Assembly: GCA_947650365.1 (NCBI GenBank)
Contig: OX393549.1
Coordinates: forward strand, 82,314,819 to 82,378,818
Source: Chamaelirium japonicum
Lineage: Eukaryota > Streptophyta > Magnoliopsida > Liliales > Melanthiaceae
Length of the DNA: 64,000 nt
Reading direction: 5' to 3'
This document shows positions 1 to 47,095 of the stretch, piece by piece (the first letter of the stretch is position 1; the number at the start of each line of letters is the position of its first letter). Under the pieces are notes generated by a model, which saw nothing but the letters and a program-made list of their open reading frames with translations, was not told the origin of the DNA and searched no databases. A program made the translations under genes and the position numbers.

Positions 1-21
1 GAGTGATGTTCAAGAACTTAC

Positions 22-36034
<36,013 letters not shown>

Positions 36035-36433
36035 CCCTGCGAGAAATCAACGTGGGGGCTAGAAGACCAGGCCTAGGGTTAGGGTTTCTGGAGGTGGATA
36101 GGGGGTGGGTAGTGAGTATTGGGACGGAGGAGCTCTCGGCACTTGGAGATGGGAATCACAGACCGCCACAGAATCAGTGGTGGGAGAACGAAGCTCTCTC
36201 AACCAGGAGGCCCAGGTACGTCAGGCCGGGTCTAGTCAGACCGGGTTCGAATTCGGCCCGAGTCGGGCTTAGGCAGGGGTGGCAGGGGTGCGATTTAAAA
36301 CAAAAAACCGCGGTAAACCACACCTCTTGGTGCAGTTTTGATTTGCCAAAATATGACACTATCGCGGTGCGGTACAATTTCGGTTTTCGGTTTCGATGTA
36401 GCGGTGTAGTTCCAGTTTTGACCAAAACTGCAT
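36035..36433 (-). promoter_or_regulatory. DEG8 5' UTR and proximal promoter region, cut by a gypsy insertion
   Basis: Sequence between the DEG8 start codon and the 5' LTR of the gypsy element. On the minus strand, 36,072-36,088 reads AAACCCTAACCCTAGGC, a telo-box-like motif common near start sites of plant housekeeping genes. I see no convincing TATA box. The part from 36,290 on is a degenerate GCGGTGCGGT-type repeat, so unique promoter sequence is only about 250 bp before repeats begin. Confidence 0.5.
36290..36431. repeat. GCGGTGCGGT-type repeat unit, left of gypsy insertion
   Basis: AAACCGCGGTAAACCACACC, CGCGGTGCGGTACAATTTCG and GACCAAAACTGCA occur in the same order as in the unit at 58,310-58,443 on the far side of the gypsy element. 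Confidence 0.55.
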
Positions 36434-37402
36434 TGTGTGTGCCCTCCCCTTCGGTCGGCCGTGCACCAGGCAGCAGGAGGGGGGGGGTCGACCGCGCAAC
36501 AGCCCCCCCCCCCCCCCCTCCCCTTCAGTCGGCCGTGCAACAGCCCCCCCCCCCCCTCCCCTTTGGTCGGCCGTGCACCAAGCAGCAGGAGGGGGGGGGG
36601 GGGGGGGGGGGGGGGGTTCGGCCGCGCAACAGTCCCCCCCCCCCCCCCCTTCCCCTTCGGTCGGCCGTGCACCAAGCAGCAGGAGGGGGGGTCGCCCGCG
36701 CAACAGCCCCCCCTCTCTTTCTCTCGTTCGGCCGTGCAACGAGCCGAGGCGCGATGTGGCAGTCAAACCCGGAAATCTCGGAGGCTACGCGGTGCTGACT
36801 ACGCTCCGAGATTTCCAGCCCAAAGTGACTGGGAGTCGATCGCACGCCACATCATCACTGCTGTGGCGGTTGCGCTCATTACGGGGACACGTCGCCTACC
36901 CGTTTTTCGCGGAGTGCCATAACCGTCACCCCACCACTATAAAAGGGGACCTACCCCTTCAAAAGAAAGGGGAAGAATTCTGGAGGAGACGCTGCCCGTT
37001 TCGTCCCGGAATTCGCGGAGCTGCGGAGGTCGGTCGGTAGCCAGAGACTGTCTGCGGAGGTCGGTCGGTTGGTAGCCAGAGACTGTCTGCGGAGGTCAGT
37101 CAGCAGTTAGACACTGTCTGCAGCGACCGGTAGTCAGACGCTGTCTGCAGCGGTCGGTAGCTTGAGTGAAATTCCAGAGGTCGGTAGTTCGGGAGACCGG
37201 TCCTCAGGGTGTAATTGGGGTTAGATGAGAGAATTGTAACCGTCACAAGTTTTATAGTGCATTCTCGCCCCACCCGTGGTTTTTTCCCCTTCGACGTTGC
37301 GAAGGGGTTTTTCCACGTAACCACCATCTGTTTTCCGTCTCTTTAGCTTGTTGGATTGTGCTTGCCATCCGAACCACCCGGTTCGATTAAGAACCCCCCA
37401 CA
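36434..37402 (+). repeat. 5' LTR of the gypsy element
   Basis: 969 bp. The first 300 bp is a G- and C-run minisatellite built on GTCGGCCGTGCACCAAGCAG. A TATA box (TATAAAA, 36,938-36,944) is followed by a second minisatellite based on CTGTCTGCGGAGGTCGGTCG (about 37,015-37,165). Confidence 0.88.
36938..36944 (+). promoter_or_regulatory. TATA box of gypsy 5' LTR
   Basis: CACTATAAAAGGGGACC context. The same box is at 57,819-57,825 in the 3' LTR. It points away from DEG8, which lies on the opposite strand to the left. Confidence 0.7.
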
Positions 37403-37530
37403 ATCTTGGCGCCGTCTGTGGGATTAGTCTTCGAGACTTCCTACTAGAGCTTTCGACTGTTGACCCGTGAGTGTCGACCAGTCCGAGGCTACCTGTAACC
37501 AGTAATCCACGACCACACGGTTGAAGAACG

Positions 37531-39345
37531 ATGGCCGGTGGACCGTATCGTACCCGCTCGACGTCGCAGCTCCCATCCGAAGCTGCGCCACTCGGAGATG
37601 CTAATGACGCCGGGCGTCTTGTGCAACCACCAACGGACACGGAGCGCGTAGTCCCGCTGGTGAATCCCATACTGGGGGTCGGGGAGTCCAGTCAAGCTCT
37701 GGTAGCAACCCTGGCTCCTCTGACAGGGGGTCTATCGGAAGCTTTTCTGGCTACCATGATGATAACCCAGCAAGCTCTTACCGCCCAGCTCCAAACAATG
37801 CAGCGAAACTACGAGGAGTTGCGCGACTTCGTGCGGGCCGCACCGACGGGTGGTCTACTCAACCAAGGCATGTTGGCCCAAGCGGGACATAGCCTTCCTA
37901 CTCAAGCTGCCCCACCAGTGCAATTGCAGCCGCAACCACTGCCCTAGGTGGAGGTCAGGGTTAATCGCTCGGTGGAGGTCCAAAGCGCGAATCCTGACGG
38001 GCGAGACTCGAATAGCCCAGAACCTGTGGAGAGAAACAAGCATGCTCGAGCGGCGTCGGCACGCTCGGATGTCTGGTCCCGGCTCGGGGCACACCCCCGA
38101 CAGCCGCCCGCCTCCAAGCATCACTCGAAGACGGACTCGGCACAAGTGCATCGCCTGAAGCGAGACGATGAACATCATCGTCAACCGAGTGATAGTCATC
38201 ACACTCGGATGACGCCGACCAGTCGGCAGCCGGCTCACACTGCTGATCGGAGGAGCGTACATGAGCACATTCGGGTACATGCGTCGGAGCGACTCGGGGA
38301 TCAAGAAGCAATCCAGCGAGACCGACCGGGGGTCCGAGCTCCCGATCGGCTGGAGGAAGTCGCCATCCGAGGAGCCGCACGGTCGCTGCTTATCGAGAAG
38401 CTACTCTGGGAGCTATTTCCTTGGGGATGGAATCCTCCATGCCTTCCCAAGTTTGACGGATCGAAGGACCCGGTGGAGCACATACTGGCTTTCCGGGATG
38501 CTCTGGTCCCCCACGAGGATGATCATATTCTCTGCCGGACCTTCGCCAACAGCTTGTCGGGAACACCCCTCGAATGGTTCCACAAGCTCAGGCCCTCGTC
38601 CATCTCCTCTTTCTCGGAGTTGAGCACGCGGTTCATCGACCAGTACCGATGCAATCGCCGGGAGCTGAAGACTCTGGAGTCACTCTTCGGGATGAATATG
38701 ACCCAGAAGGAGACGCTCAGGCAATTCTACCATAGGTTCAGGTCCGAATACCTGAGCTTGGCGGACGCAGACGGGCAGGATCGCATGGTGATCGCGGCCT
38801 TCAAGAACGCCATTCAGCCTATCCAGCTCGTCAACGCATCGCTCATCAAGCGAACCCCGGAGACGATCGACGAGCTATCGCGGCGTGTTGAGAAGTACAT
38901 CAAGATTGAAGACGCGGACCGTAAGAGGAAGGCAGTGGAAACCAGGGTCCCGCACCAGGGCTACGCCAAGCCAGCTGCCGTGAAGAACGTCAACAAGTAG
39001 CAGGGCGAGGGGACACAGCACGACGCGAAGCGGCAGAGGCAAGACAGGCCAGCGAGGCCGCAATGGAATAGGGAGTCCACGGTACTGAACGCCTCCATAG
39101 ACCAAATCTTGGAGGCTATCAAGGGCGAACCGTACTTCAAGTGGGCGCAACCGCTTGAACCCGGAGAGAGGGGAGCTAGAGATGCATCAAGGTACTGCGA
39201 GTACCACCAGGGCCAAGGCCACACTACCTCGCAGTGCCAGGCGCTCAAGCATCATATCGAGGATCTCATTGAGGCCGGCCACCTTGGCGGCTTCATTGAC
39301 CTCCCTCAACGTAAGGAAACCAAGGCTGTAGGGGAGGTCCAGTGA
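37531..39345 (+). pseudogene. gypsy gag region (fossil)
   Basis: Starts MAGGPYRTRSTSQLP. The middle encodes LPKFDGSKDPVEHILAFRDA and LEWFHKLRPSSISSFSELST, typical of the retrotransposon gag capsid domain in plant gypsy elements. The following CEYHQGQGHTTSQCQALKHH (near 39,200) is the usual Tat-type C-x2-H-like motif before protease. Broken. Confidence 0.8.
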
Positions 39346-39462
39346 GGAGCGACGGCACAACACTTACCGGGTCCTCCGCCAGAAAGACACCAGCTCCGAG
39401 AGGTAGACGCAGTCTACGGGTGCCATGGCCCTGTACCGTCATCAAATGCCATCGACCGACAG

Positions 39463-40041
39463 GTGCGGCGTATTGAACAAGCAAGGCAAGTTCACCATGT
39501 GGTGCTCAACCTCGTCATTCGCCCCGAGCCAAGAGTGAAAGCGGCAGTACAGTTTTCGGTGGCTGATCTGGTCGGAATAGAGAGGCCTCACAACCATCCT
39601 CTGGTCATACGGTTGCAGATAGCAAATTGCCTGGTGAAGAGAATTATGGTCGACACCGGGAGTTCGGTAGACGTGCTCTTCCTCAGCGCCTTCGACGCCA
39701 TGCTGCTAGATCGCGGGCAGATGACTGAGTCGTCGTCGACGATAACGGGCTTCACGGGAGAGGCTACAAGGGTCGTTGGTGAGATCACCCTCCCGATCAC
39801 AACAGGGCATCTCACCAATCTTACCCGATTCATTGTGATTGAAGCTCACTCGGCGTACAACATCATCCTTGGAAGGCCGTGGCCCCACCACTTGGATGCG
39901 GTCCCCTCGTCGGCCCACCAAGTAGTAAAGTTTTGGACCGACAAGAGCGTGATGAGCATTCGAGGAGACCAGTCTTCGGTGGCCAAGTGCGAGCTAAGCG
40001 CCATCCATCTGAAGACAATGTGCCAAATCGAGGGAGGATAA
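39463..40041 (+). pseudogene. gypsy protease region (fossil)
   Basis: Encodes IMVDTGSSVDVLFL, the aspartic protease active-site motif, followed by the flap region and YNIILGRPWPH. Part of a broken polyprotein. Confidence 0.8.
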
Positions 40042-40167
40042 CCAGGTGAAGGCGGTACTGAGTTGGGTATCCTCAACCTCTGGACTACGAAGAGGAGTCA
40101 AGAAGCTCCAACGCGCCAATACCTCGCTCAATCGAGTGAAGGAGCACGAGGAGGCCAAGCACCTGAG

Positions 40168-40500
40168 AAGACCGACCTGTCAGTTGACCTTAAAGAGCTG
40201 ACAGTGTCGGGGGACTTGCTGAAGACCGACTTGTCAGTTGAACGTAAAGAACTGACAGTATCGGGGGACCTACCGAAGACCGACCAGTCAGTTGAACGAA
40301 AAGAACTGACTGCGTCGAGGAACTTGAAGAAAGTCGATCAGTTAGCTGAACTTAAAGAGCTAACTGATCCGAGCGACCCAATGGAGACTAACCTATCAGC
40401 TGAAGGTAAAGAGCTGAACAGGACGACGCACCCGCAGAAGACCGACCGACCGGTTGAATCTAAAGAACCGGACGAGTCGAAGAGGTCAATGACAGACCTG
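40168..40500 (+). repeat. 18-codon tandem repeat between protease and RT
   Basis: About six units of 54 bp. The peptide unit is KTDLSVERKELTVSGDLP, with decreasing similarity from left to right. It lies in the linker between the protease and the reverse transcriptase of the gypsy element. Confidence 0.85.
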
Positions 40501-40674
40501 AACATGGAGTGGGAGGAGTCACCCACCGTCGAGCCAATTCTCCCTGTGGACTTAGGAGAAGCGGGTCATCCGAGGATAACATTTCTTGGGTCGCAGTTGC
40601 CAAAGCATCATGTCGAAGCTATGACGGCATTTCTCAAGGCAAACCTGGATGTGTTCGCATAGTCAGTTGAAGAC

Positions 40675-42460
40675 ATGCCAGGCATCCACCCTGAGGTAGC
40701 CTGTCACCACCTCAACATTCGAGAAGGAGCTGCACCTGTACGTCAGAAGCCCCGATCGCTAGTACCGGAGAAAGCAGCAGCTATCAACATGGAGGTACAA
40801 AAGCTGCTACGAGCGGGCATCATCAGAGAGGCTCGGTACCCGAAGTGGATCGCTAACATGGTCGCCATCCCCAAGAAGTCCGGAGCCATACGGGTATGCA
40901 TCAATTTCACAAATCTCAACCAGGCATGCCCAAAGGACAGCTACCCGCTACCGCGCATCGATACCCTGGTGGATTCCACGGCGGGACACGAGAGGCTCTC
41001 GTTCATGAACGTGTACTCGGGCTATCACCAGATCCCCATGAATCCAGAGGACTAGGAGCACACGACCTTCGTCACGGGTCGAGGGCTCTACTGCTACAAG
41101 ATGATGCCATTCGGGCTGAAGAACGCGGGGGTGACGTACCAAAGGCTGGTGAACAAGATGTTCGTCGACCAAATCGGAAGGAACGTGGAGGTCTACGTTG
41201 ACGACTTACTTGTGAAGAGCCAGGAAGAGGAGACGCATATGCGAGACCTGGAGGAAACCTTCGTAACCCTGCGGAGGTACAGCATGAAGTTGAACCCGGC
41301 CAAGTGCGCCTTCAGCGTGACGTAGGGAAAATTTTTGGGTTACTTGGTCACCCGACGGGGGATCGAGGCCAACCCTGAGCAGATCCGAGCCTTGGAGGAG
41401 ATGTCATCGCCCAGGTCATGAAAGGAGGTCCAGAAGCTGACCGGACGGATCAACGCCCTCAACCGCTTCATATCCAAGTCCTCAGACCGGTGTTGGCCCC
41501 TGTTCGAAAGGCTGAGTAAGCTTGCACCTTTTGACTGGGACTGACTCTGCGAAGAAGCATTCCAGGAGCTGAAGACGTACCTTGGCCAACCCCCTATCTT
41601 GACAGCCCCCCAGCTAGGTGCAACGCTGGGGGTGTATCTTTCGGTATCGGAGGCAGCAATCAGCGCTGTACTGATATGCGAATGTGAAAGAGTGGAGAAG
41701 CCTATCTACTACGTCAGCCGCATCATGACGTCAGCTGAAACTAGGTACGCGCGGATCGAACAAGTGGCCCTGGCATTAGTGTACGTGTCAAGGAGACTTC
41801 GCCCATACTTCGTCGCTCACCCCATCGAGGTCATCACCGAGCACCCCCTGAAGGAAGTATTGGATAACTCTACTCGGGCAGGTCGGCTGAGCAAGTGGGC
41901 TGCAGAACTGCAAGAGTTTGGTCCTCGGTACGTACCTCGAAAAGCAATCAAGGGCCAAGCACTTACAGACTTCCTCAGCGATTTCCTGGCGGAGGACACT
42001 GCACCGGTGCTAGAGATGTTAGAAGACCTGTCGGTAGCTGCCAGTCGACCCGTGGGAGTCAGTGCGGCAACAGGACAGGAGGAGTACGAAGAGGAGGGCT
42101 GGAGATTATTCGTGGATGGCTCGTCATGCGCGATCAGGAGTAGTGTGGGGGTAGTCCTAGTAACCCCCGACCACATGAAGCTCGAAAAATCAGTGCGGCT
42201 ACTTTTCCCGACGACGAACAATGAAGCTGAGTACGAGGCGATACTGACAGGACTGGAGATGGCAACAACACTGGGGGTGACCAGATTATAGGTCTATGGC
42301 GACTCCCAACTGGTGATCAATCAGATTACCTGTAGATACGAAGCCCGCGACGCAAGAATGCAAGCTTACCTGAAGCTAGCCCAGGAGTTGATCGCCAAGT
42401 TCGAAGATATAAGCTTCCACCAGTTCCCAGAGCGAAAAACAAGCAGGCGGATGCCCTTGC
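40675..42460 (+). pseudogene. gypsy reverse transcriptase and two RNase H domains (fossil)
   Basis: RT motifs include RVCINFTNLNQACPKDSYPL and YVDDLLVKS. A standard RNase H follows (about 41,590-42,000). Then comes a second RNase H of the archaeal type (LFVDGSSCAIRSSVGVVLV, NNEAEYEAILTGL). The paired RNase H domains are characteristic of the Tat group. Broken. Confidence 0.85.
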
Positions 42461-42512
42461 TAATCTAGCATCGGTACTCAGAGAAGACAGAGAGAAAAGA
42501 GTCTTCATCGAG

Positions 42513-43859
42513 GTGCAAACTGACCCCCGAACAGTCGGCCCCGCAGAAGATAGTTGCCTGACGAGGAGGACACAAGCCATTGAGGCGGCCCATACTATTG
42601 CGGCCGGAGCTGATTGGGTGGCCAACATGAAGAAGTACCTACTGGATGGGATATTATCGGAGGACGTCGATGATGCCCGAAGAACCAAAGCGCACGCTCC
42701 AAGATACACCCTCATCGACGACGAGCTGTACAAGCGCTCGTTCGGTGGACCGTACCTCAAGTGCCTCACGAAAGAACAAGTAGTAGAAATCATGAGGGAG
42801 ATACATGAAAGAGGATGTGGGAATCATTCCGAAGGAAGAGCCCTGGCGCGGAAGATAAAGTTGCAGGGCTACTACTGGCCCACCATGGAAGCAGATACGG
42901 GAGGGTATGTGAAGAGGTGCTTGAAATGCCAAAAACATGCTCCCTCCATACACCAACCGGCAGAAGAGCTACACCCGATATCCAGCCCTTGGCCCTTCCA
43001 ACAGTGGGGGTTGGATATTTTGGGTCCCTTCTCGACATCGCCCAATCGAAGGAAGTTTCTCCTCGTCGCCACCGACTACTTCACCAAGTGGGTGGAGGCA
43101 ATTCCGCTGCTGAAGATTGGTGAAGTTCAAGTAGGAAAGTTCCTATGGAGCAGCATCATCTGTCGATTCGGACTGCCGCGGGCTTTTGTCGGAGACAACG
43201 GGCGATAATTCGACGTGGAGTCAATTAAGAAGTTCTGCGCCAGTAACAACATCAAGCTGTTCTTCTCTACACCGCGGTACCCTCAGAGCAACGGGCAAGC
43301 AGAGTCGACGAACCGCGTCATTCTGGACATACTGAAGAAGAAGCTGGAGCAGAAGAAGGGATTGTGGGAAGAGGCTCTACCCGCTGTTCTATGGGCCTAT
43401 CGGACGACACCGAAGCGACCGACGGGAGAGTCCCCGTTCAGCCTTACCTATGGCTCCGAAGCAGTCCTGCCAACGGAAACCCTGGTCCCAACACAGCGAA
43501 CAGTCGTAGCTGCCGACCCAGAGCTGAATGACGAACTCCTGCTCGATGGTCTAGACCTGCTGGAAGAGAAGAGGGAAAGAGCGAGAGCACGCTTAGCCAA
43601 CTACCATCAGGCCATCAAGAGGGCATATGACCGCAAAGTCAGAAGGCGGGTATTCAAACAAGGGGACCTGGTCATGCGGAAGGTCTTCGACAATATCAAG
43701 GAGCTGGGAAGTGGCAAGCTGGGAGCTACCTGGGAAGGACCATACATCATCGATGGTATAGGAAAGAATGGAGCCTACCGCCTGAAGACTCAAGACGGCG
43801 ATGCACTAGCAAGGCCATGGAATGCCACCAATCTACGCAAGTTCTACCAGGGTAGCTAA
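42513..43859 (+). pseudogene. gypsy integrase region (fossil)
   Basis: HHCC zinc-binding part (HERGCGNHSEGR...CLKCQKHAP). Catalytic core with GLDILGPF and YPQSNGQAEST. C-terminal GDLVMRKVF region. The stretch from 43,215 to the end is open. Part of a broken polyprotein. Confidence 0.85.
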
Positions 43860-43949
43860 ATGGGCGAGACGCTTGTAACCGTTTTGTAATTCCAGATCTA
43901 TTCAATAAAGATGCATTTGCTCAGCGTTCTTGTTCATGCGTGAGAATAA

Positions 43950-44405
43950 TGGTTAACTAAGGCAACCTGAACCAAGTGGTACATAACACTCCGAACGAGT
44001 TCTACCACTTGGCCAACCGGTCGATAGGTCCCTGCGAAGGGCATGACCGGCCGGTGAACACCTAGGAAGATCGATCGATAGACCCCGCCGGGGTACGACC
44101 GGTTGACCAACCTAAACCAAGTGGTACGTAACACTCCGAGCGAGTTTTACCACTTGGCCGACCGGTCAACAGGACCCTGCGAAGGGTGAGACCGACCGGT
44201 GAACACCTGGGAAGATTGGTCGATAGACCCCGCCGGGGTACGACCGGTCAACCAACCTAAACCAAGTGGTACATAACACTCCGAGCGAGTTATACCACTT
44301 GGCCGACCGGTCGACAGGTCCTTGCGAAGGGCGTGACCGGCCGGTGAACGCCTGGGAGGATCGGTCGACAGACCCCTCGGGGGTACGACCGATCGACTAA
44401 CGCAA
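43950..44405 (+). repeat. Three tandem units of about 145 bp in gypsy 3' region
   Basis: Each unit contains AACCAAGTGGTACATAACAC, CCACTTGGCC and ACCGGCCGGTGAACACCT. They start near 43,970, 44,112 and 44,260. Non-coding, immediately after integrase. Confidence 0.85.
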
Positions 44406-44454
44406 GCAAGGTAGGGTATATCACCCCCCGCTAATATAAGGGCCAGATTTTGGT

Positions 44455-44570
44455 CGCACGTCGTCGACGTGTAGTTATGCATGTCGTCGACGTGTAGTTA
44501 TGCGCGTCGTCGACGTGTAGTCAAAACACGAGAGCCAAATTTCAATGACACATCGTCGACGTGTACTTAA
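44455..44570 (+). repeat. GTCGTCGACGTGTAG short tandem repeats
   Basis: Four copies of a unit centred on the palindrome GTCGAC (CGTCGTCGACGTGTAGTTAT): three close together and one about 50 bp further on. In the 3' region of the gypsy element. Confidence 0.85.
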
Positions 44571-44947
44571 GATGCAAGATCGATATAAGAAAGAATGCAA
44601 CCATGACATTCAAATAGATCACGCTAAAGGTCTCAATACAAACGAGAACGCGGATTTATAACATCACAAAATAAGACAGTAAGCGGGAGCGGTCAGTCGT
44701 CTCCCCCAGCTTTCCACGGCCCCGGCGGGAGCTTGCTGCGCAGCTTCGCAACCTTCTTACGCCACCCCGCCGCCTGTTCTTCAAGAAGCGACTTGCACTC
44801 TATGGATAAGTCTGCATGCTGCTGTGCAAGTGCAGCCTTATGTGATGCTTTGGCCTGGTCAAGGGAGGCCTTCAACACGGCGATTTCGGCTTCATGAGCT
44901 GCTTTGGTGGCCTCGGCATCTGTGCGCTGCCTCCTGATCGCAGTGGC

Positions 44948-47081
44948 TGCTGGAAGTTAATCCGGGTCAGAGGCTCGCAGCGGAAGCGATTTGGCGGTCG
45001 AAAGACCGTTCATGGTGCACGTTACACTATTTAAACTTTTCATAGAAACTAATCTACATATGTGTGCATGTGTATGCACGAGAATCGAAAACCCCTAACG
45101 GCAATCTAGCGTAATGATTAACTAGCATGGATGCAAATCATAATGCTCGCTAGATCTACATGTTAGATTACACATACCTTTCGTACGGATCTTTTAACCG
45201 CGGAGAATTGTCTTCTTTATCGATGGAGACGGAAGATCGTTCGCGAAGATGCCGACGGTACGAATGGAGATGTTGCCTTCTTGTTCACCCGATCTCACAC
45301 GATGCACGGAACGTCGCTCTCGGATCTCTGAGTGCCTCCGAAGAACGACCCTTCTCTTTCTTCAGAACTCCACACGAGGAAAACGAAGTAGCAAGCGGGA
45401 AACGGGAGATTGAATAGGGAGAGAACTAGAGAGATTAGAGAGAGAGCGGGTTCGGTTTTTCTGACCATGGGGCCGGCGCCCCATAGGTCCTTTTATAGGG
45501 CCGGCCTACCCCCTTGGATAAGGACCCAAGGGGATAAAGACCTCCCACGATTATCTCTCCATTATCTCCTTTTTATCTCTCCGCGTATTTATCCGTTTTC
45601 CCACTTTTTAGGGCTCGATCTTAACCGTTTTTATCACCCCATCCCTATCTATATGGCCAGCCCTATAGATGAGGGATTCTTATCCCTACATCATAGGGTC
45701 GGCCCTAGCAAGGTGTCCCACCACTAGGGTCGGCCAACAGTGAGGTCCGGCAGAGTGAGGTTTTTACCAAAACGCCCCGACGCCTCATTTTGACCATTTC
45801 TAGCGTGCGATACCTAGCGGTCATTACTTAAGTGATATCTACTAGTTACCTACTATTAACTGAGGCCACCGAAGGGTGCCTCTAGCAAAGTCAACTAGTC
45901 ACCTCGCAGCACATCCCGGTGCATCGCACCTATGCAGCGAAGTTCACTTATGGCTAGGGATTACTACATGCGACTCTGCACTAGTCTCGGGCTCAACCCT
46001 TAGTACTCGTATGTAGTTACGCATCTACCGTGCTCTAGTGCCAAGCACACACGGAGTGTATACTTCTTTCTTCCTCATGCTTATGGTGTTCTGAGGAGAC
46101 GGTTCAAGAACCGTACATAATGTTGATAAGGTGGAACCATCAGGGACCGGGGTTCATGGCTTCCAACTCAAGCTCGATCGACACACTACCCGAGTGTACC
46201 ATCGATCCTCTGAGCTCGAGTTAACCTGCGTAGCCACCCAGAGTGTGACACAGGCTGCACTCCAATTTACCCAGACTGACTATGTTCTCCATCATACCCC
46301 TGCTCTCCGCTTAGTTGTGGTAAACCCATTGTCCCTCCACTTGATGCCATGATTCACTTCGAGCGGTGAAGACTACCGTCAGACTCGAATGATCATATGA
46401 CTTGGTTCCTTCCAGGTTGACCTATACATTGTACCTATGATTACCCCGTCGAGTAATCGAACCCGGTCAACAGTCAAACTGATGACCACCAGGCCTGGGT
46501 TTGGTACAGTGTAAGTCACACCAAGGAACGCACCTCCCTTCAGGGGTGTGGATGGCCTGCAGGAGTGACACGCTAATGCAACGCCAGCCGGGTAACCCAG
46601 TACACCGTGGTTTTGGATCACTGCATATGGATCCTCACACATTGGTGCGCCAAAGCACCACGCAACTGGTTAGTCCATCAGACGTGGCTCCTCAGGGTTT
46701 AGGACCGTTTTACCCTAAGCAGAAACACGACTTAGTGTACCAGTGTCTGCTCACTGATCTGTACACCGTGTTAGTTCCGTTCAGCTACAGACACTGTGCC
46801 TGGCGATGACCATGGTGAAGACATCCCATGAACTGTCATCGCCAACAGCTTACCATGATGAGGCGACCAACCTGATCATAGCTGTGAACTTATTTAGGTT
46901 ATACGGGACCAATCCACTTAGTCTTCAACTCAGTGGACTACCATATAACCATGGCTCTCTGTTCCCTAAAGAACACGTAACTATGTTACGCACCTATATG
47001 CATCTCATATATTAATAACTATCAATCTTTATTAGACCAAAACATAAAGTTTTACAAGCTTAGAACACATCAATCCTAACA
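44948..47081 (-). repeat. 3' LTR of the copia element
   Basis: 2,134 bp. The minus-strand TATA box is at 45,491-45,497 (CCCTATAAAAGGACC context). Confidence 0.92.
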
Positions 47082-47095
47082 ATCTCCTACTTGGT

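Noticed and set aside
43950-44570. CRISPR-like array
   Set aside because: Repeats are long, imperfect and directly adjacent without spacers. They lie in the 3' region of a plant retrotransposon in nuclear DNA.
45160-46809. Open frames of 60-105 codons repeated at 53,271-54,670 and 60,925-62,573
   Set aside because: They lie in the three copies of the copia LTR. Their repetition reflects LTR copies, not genes.
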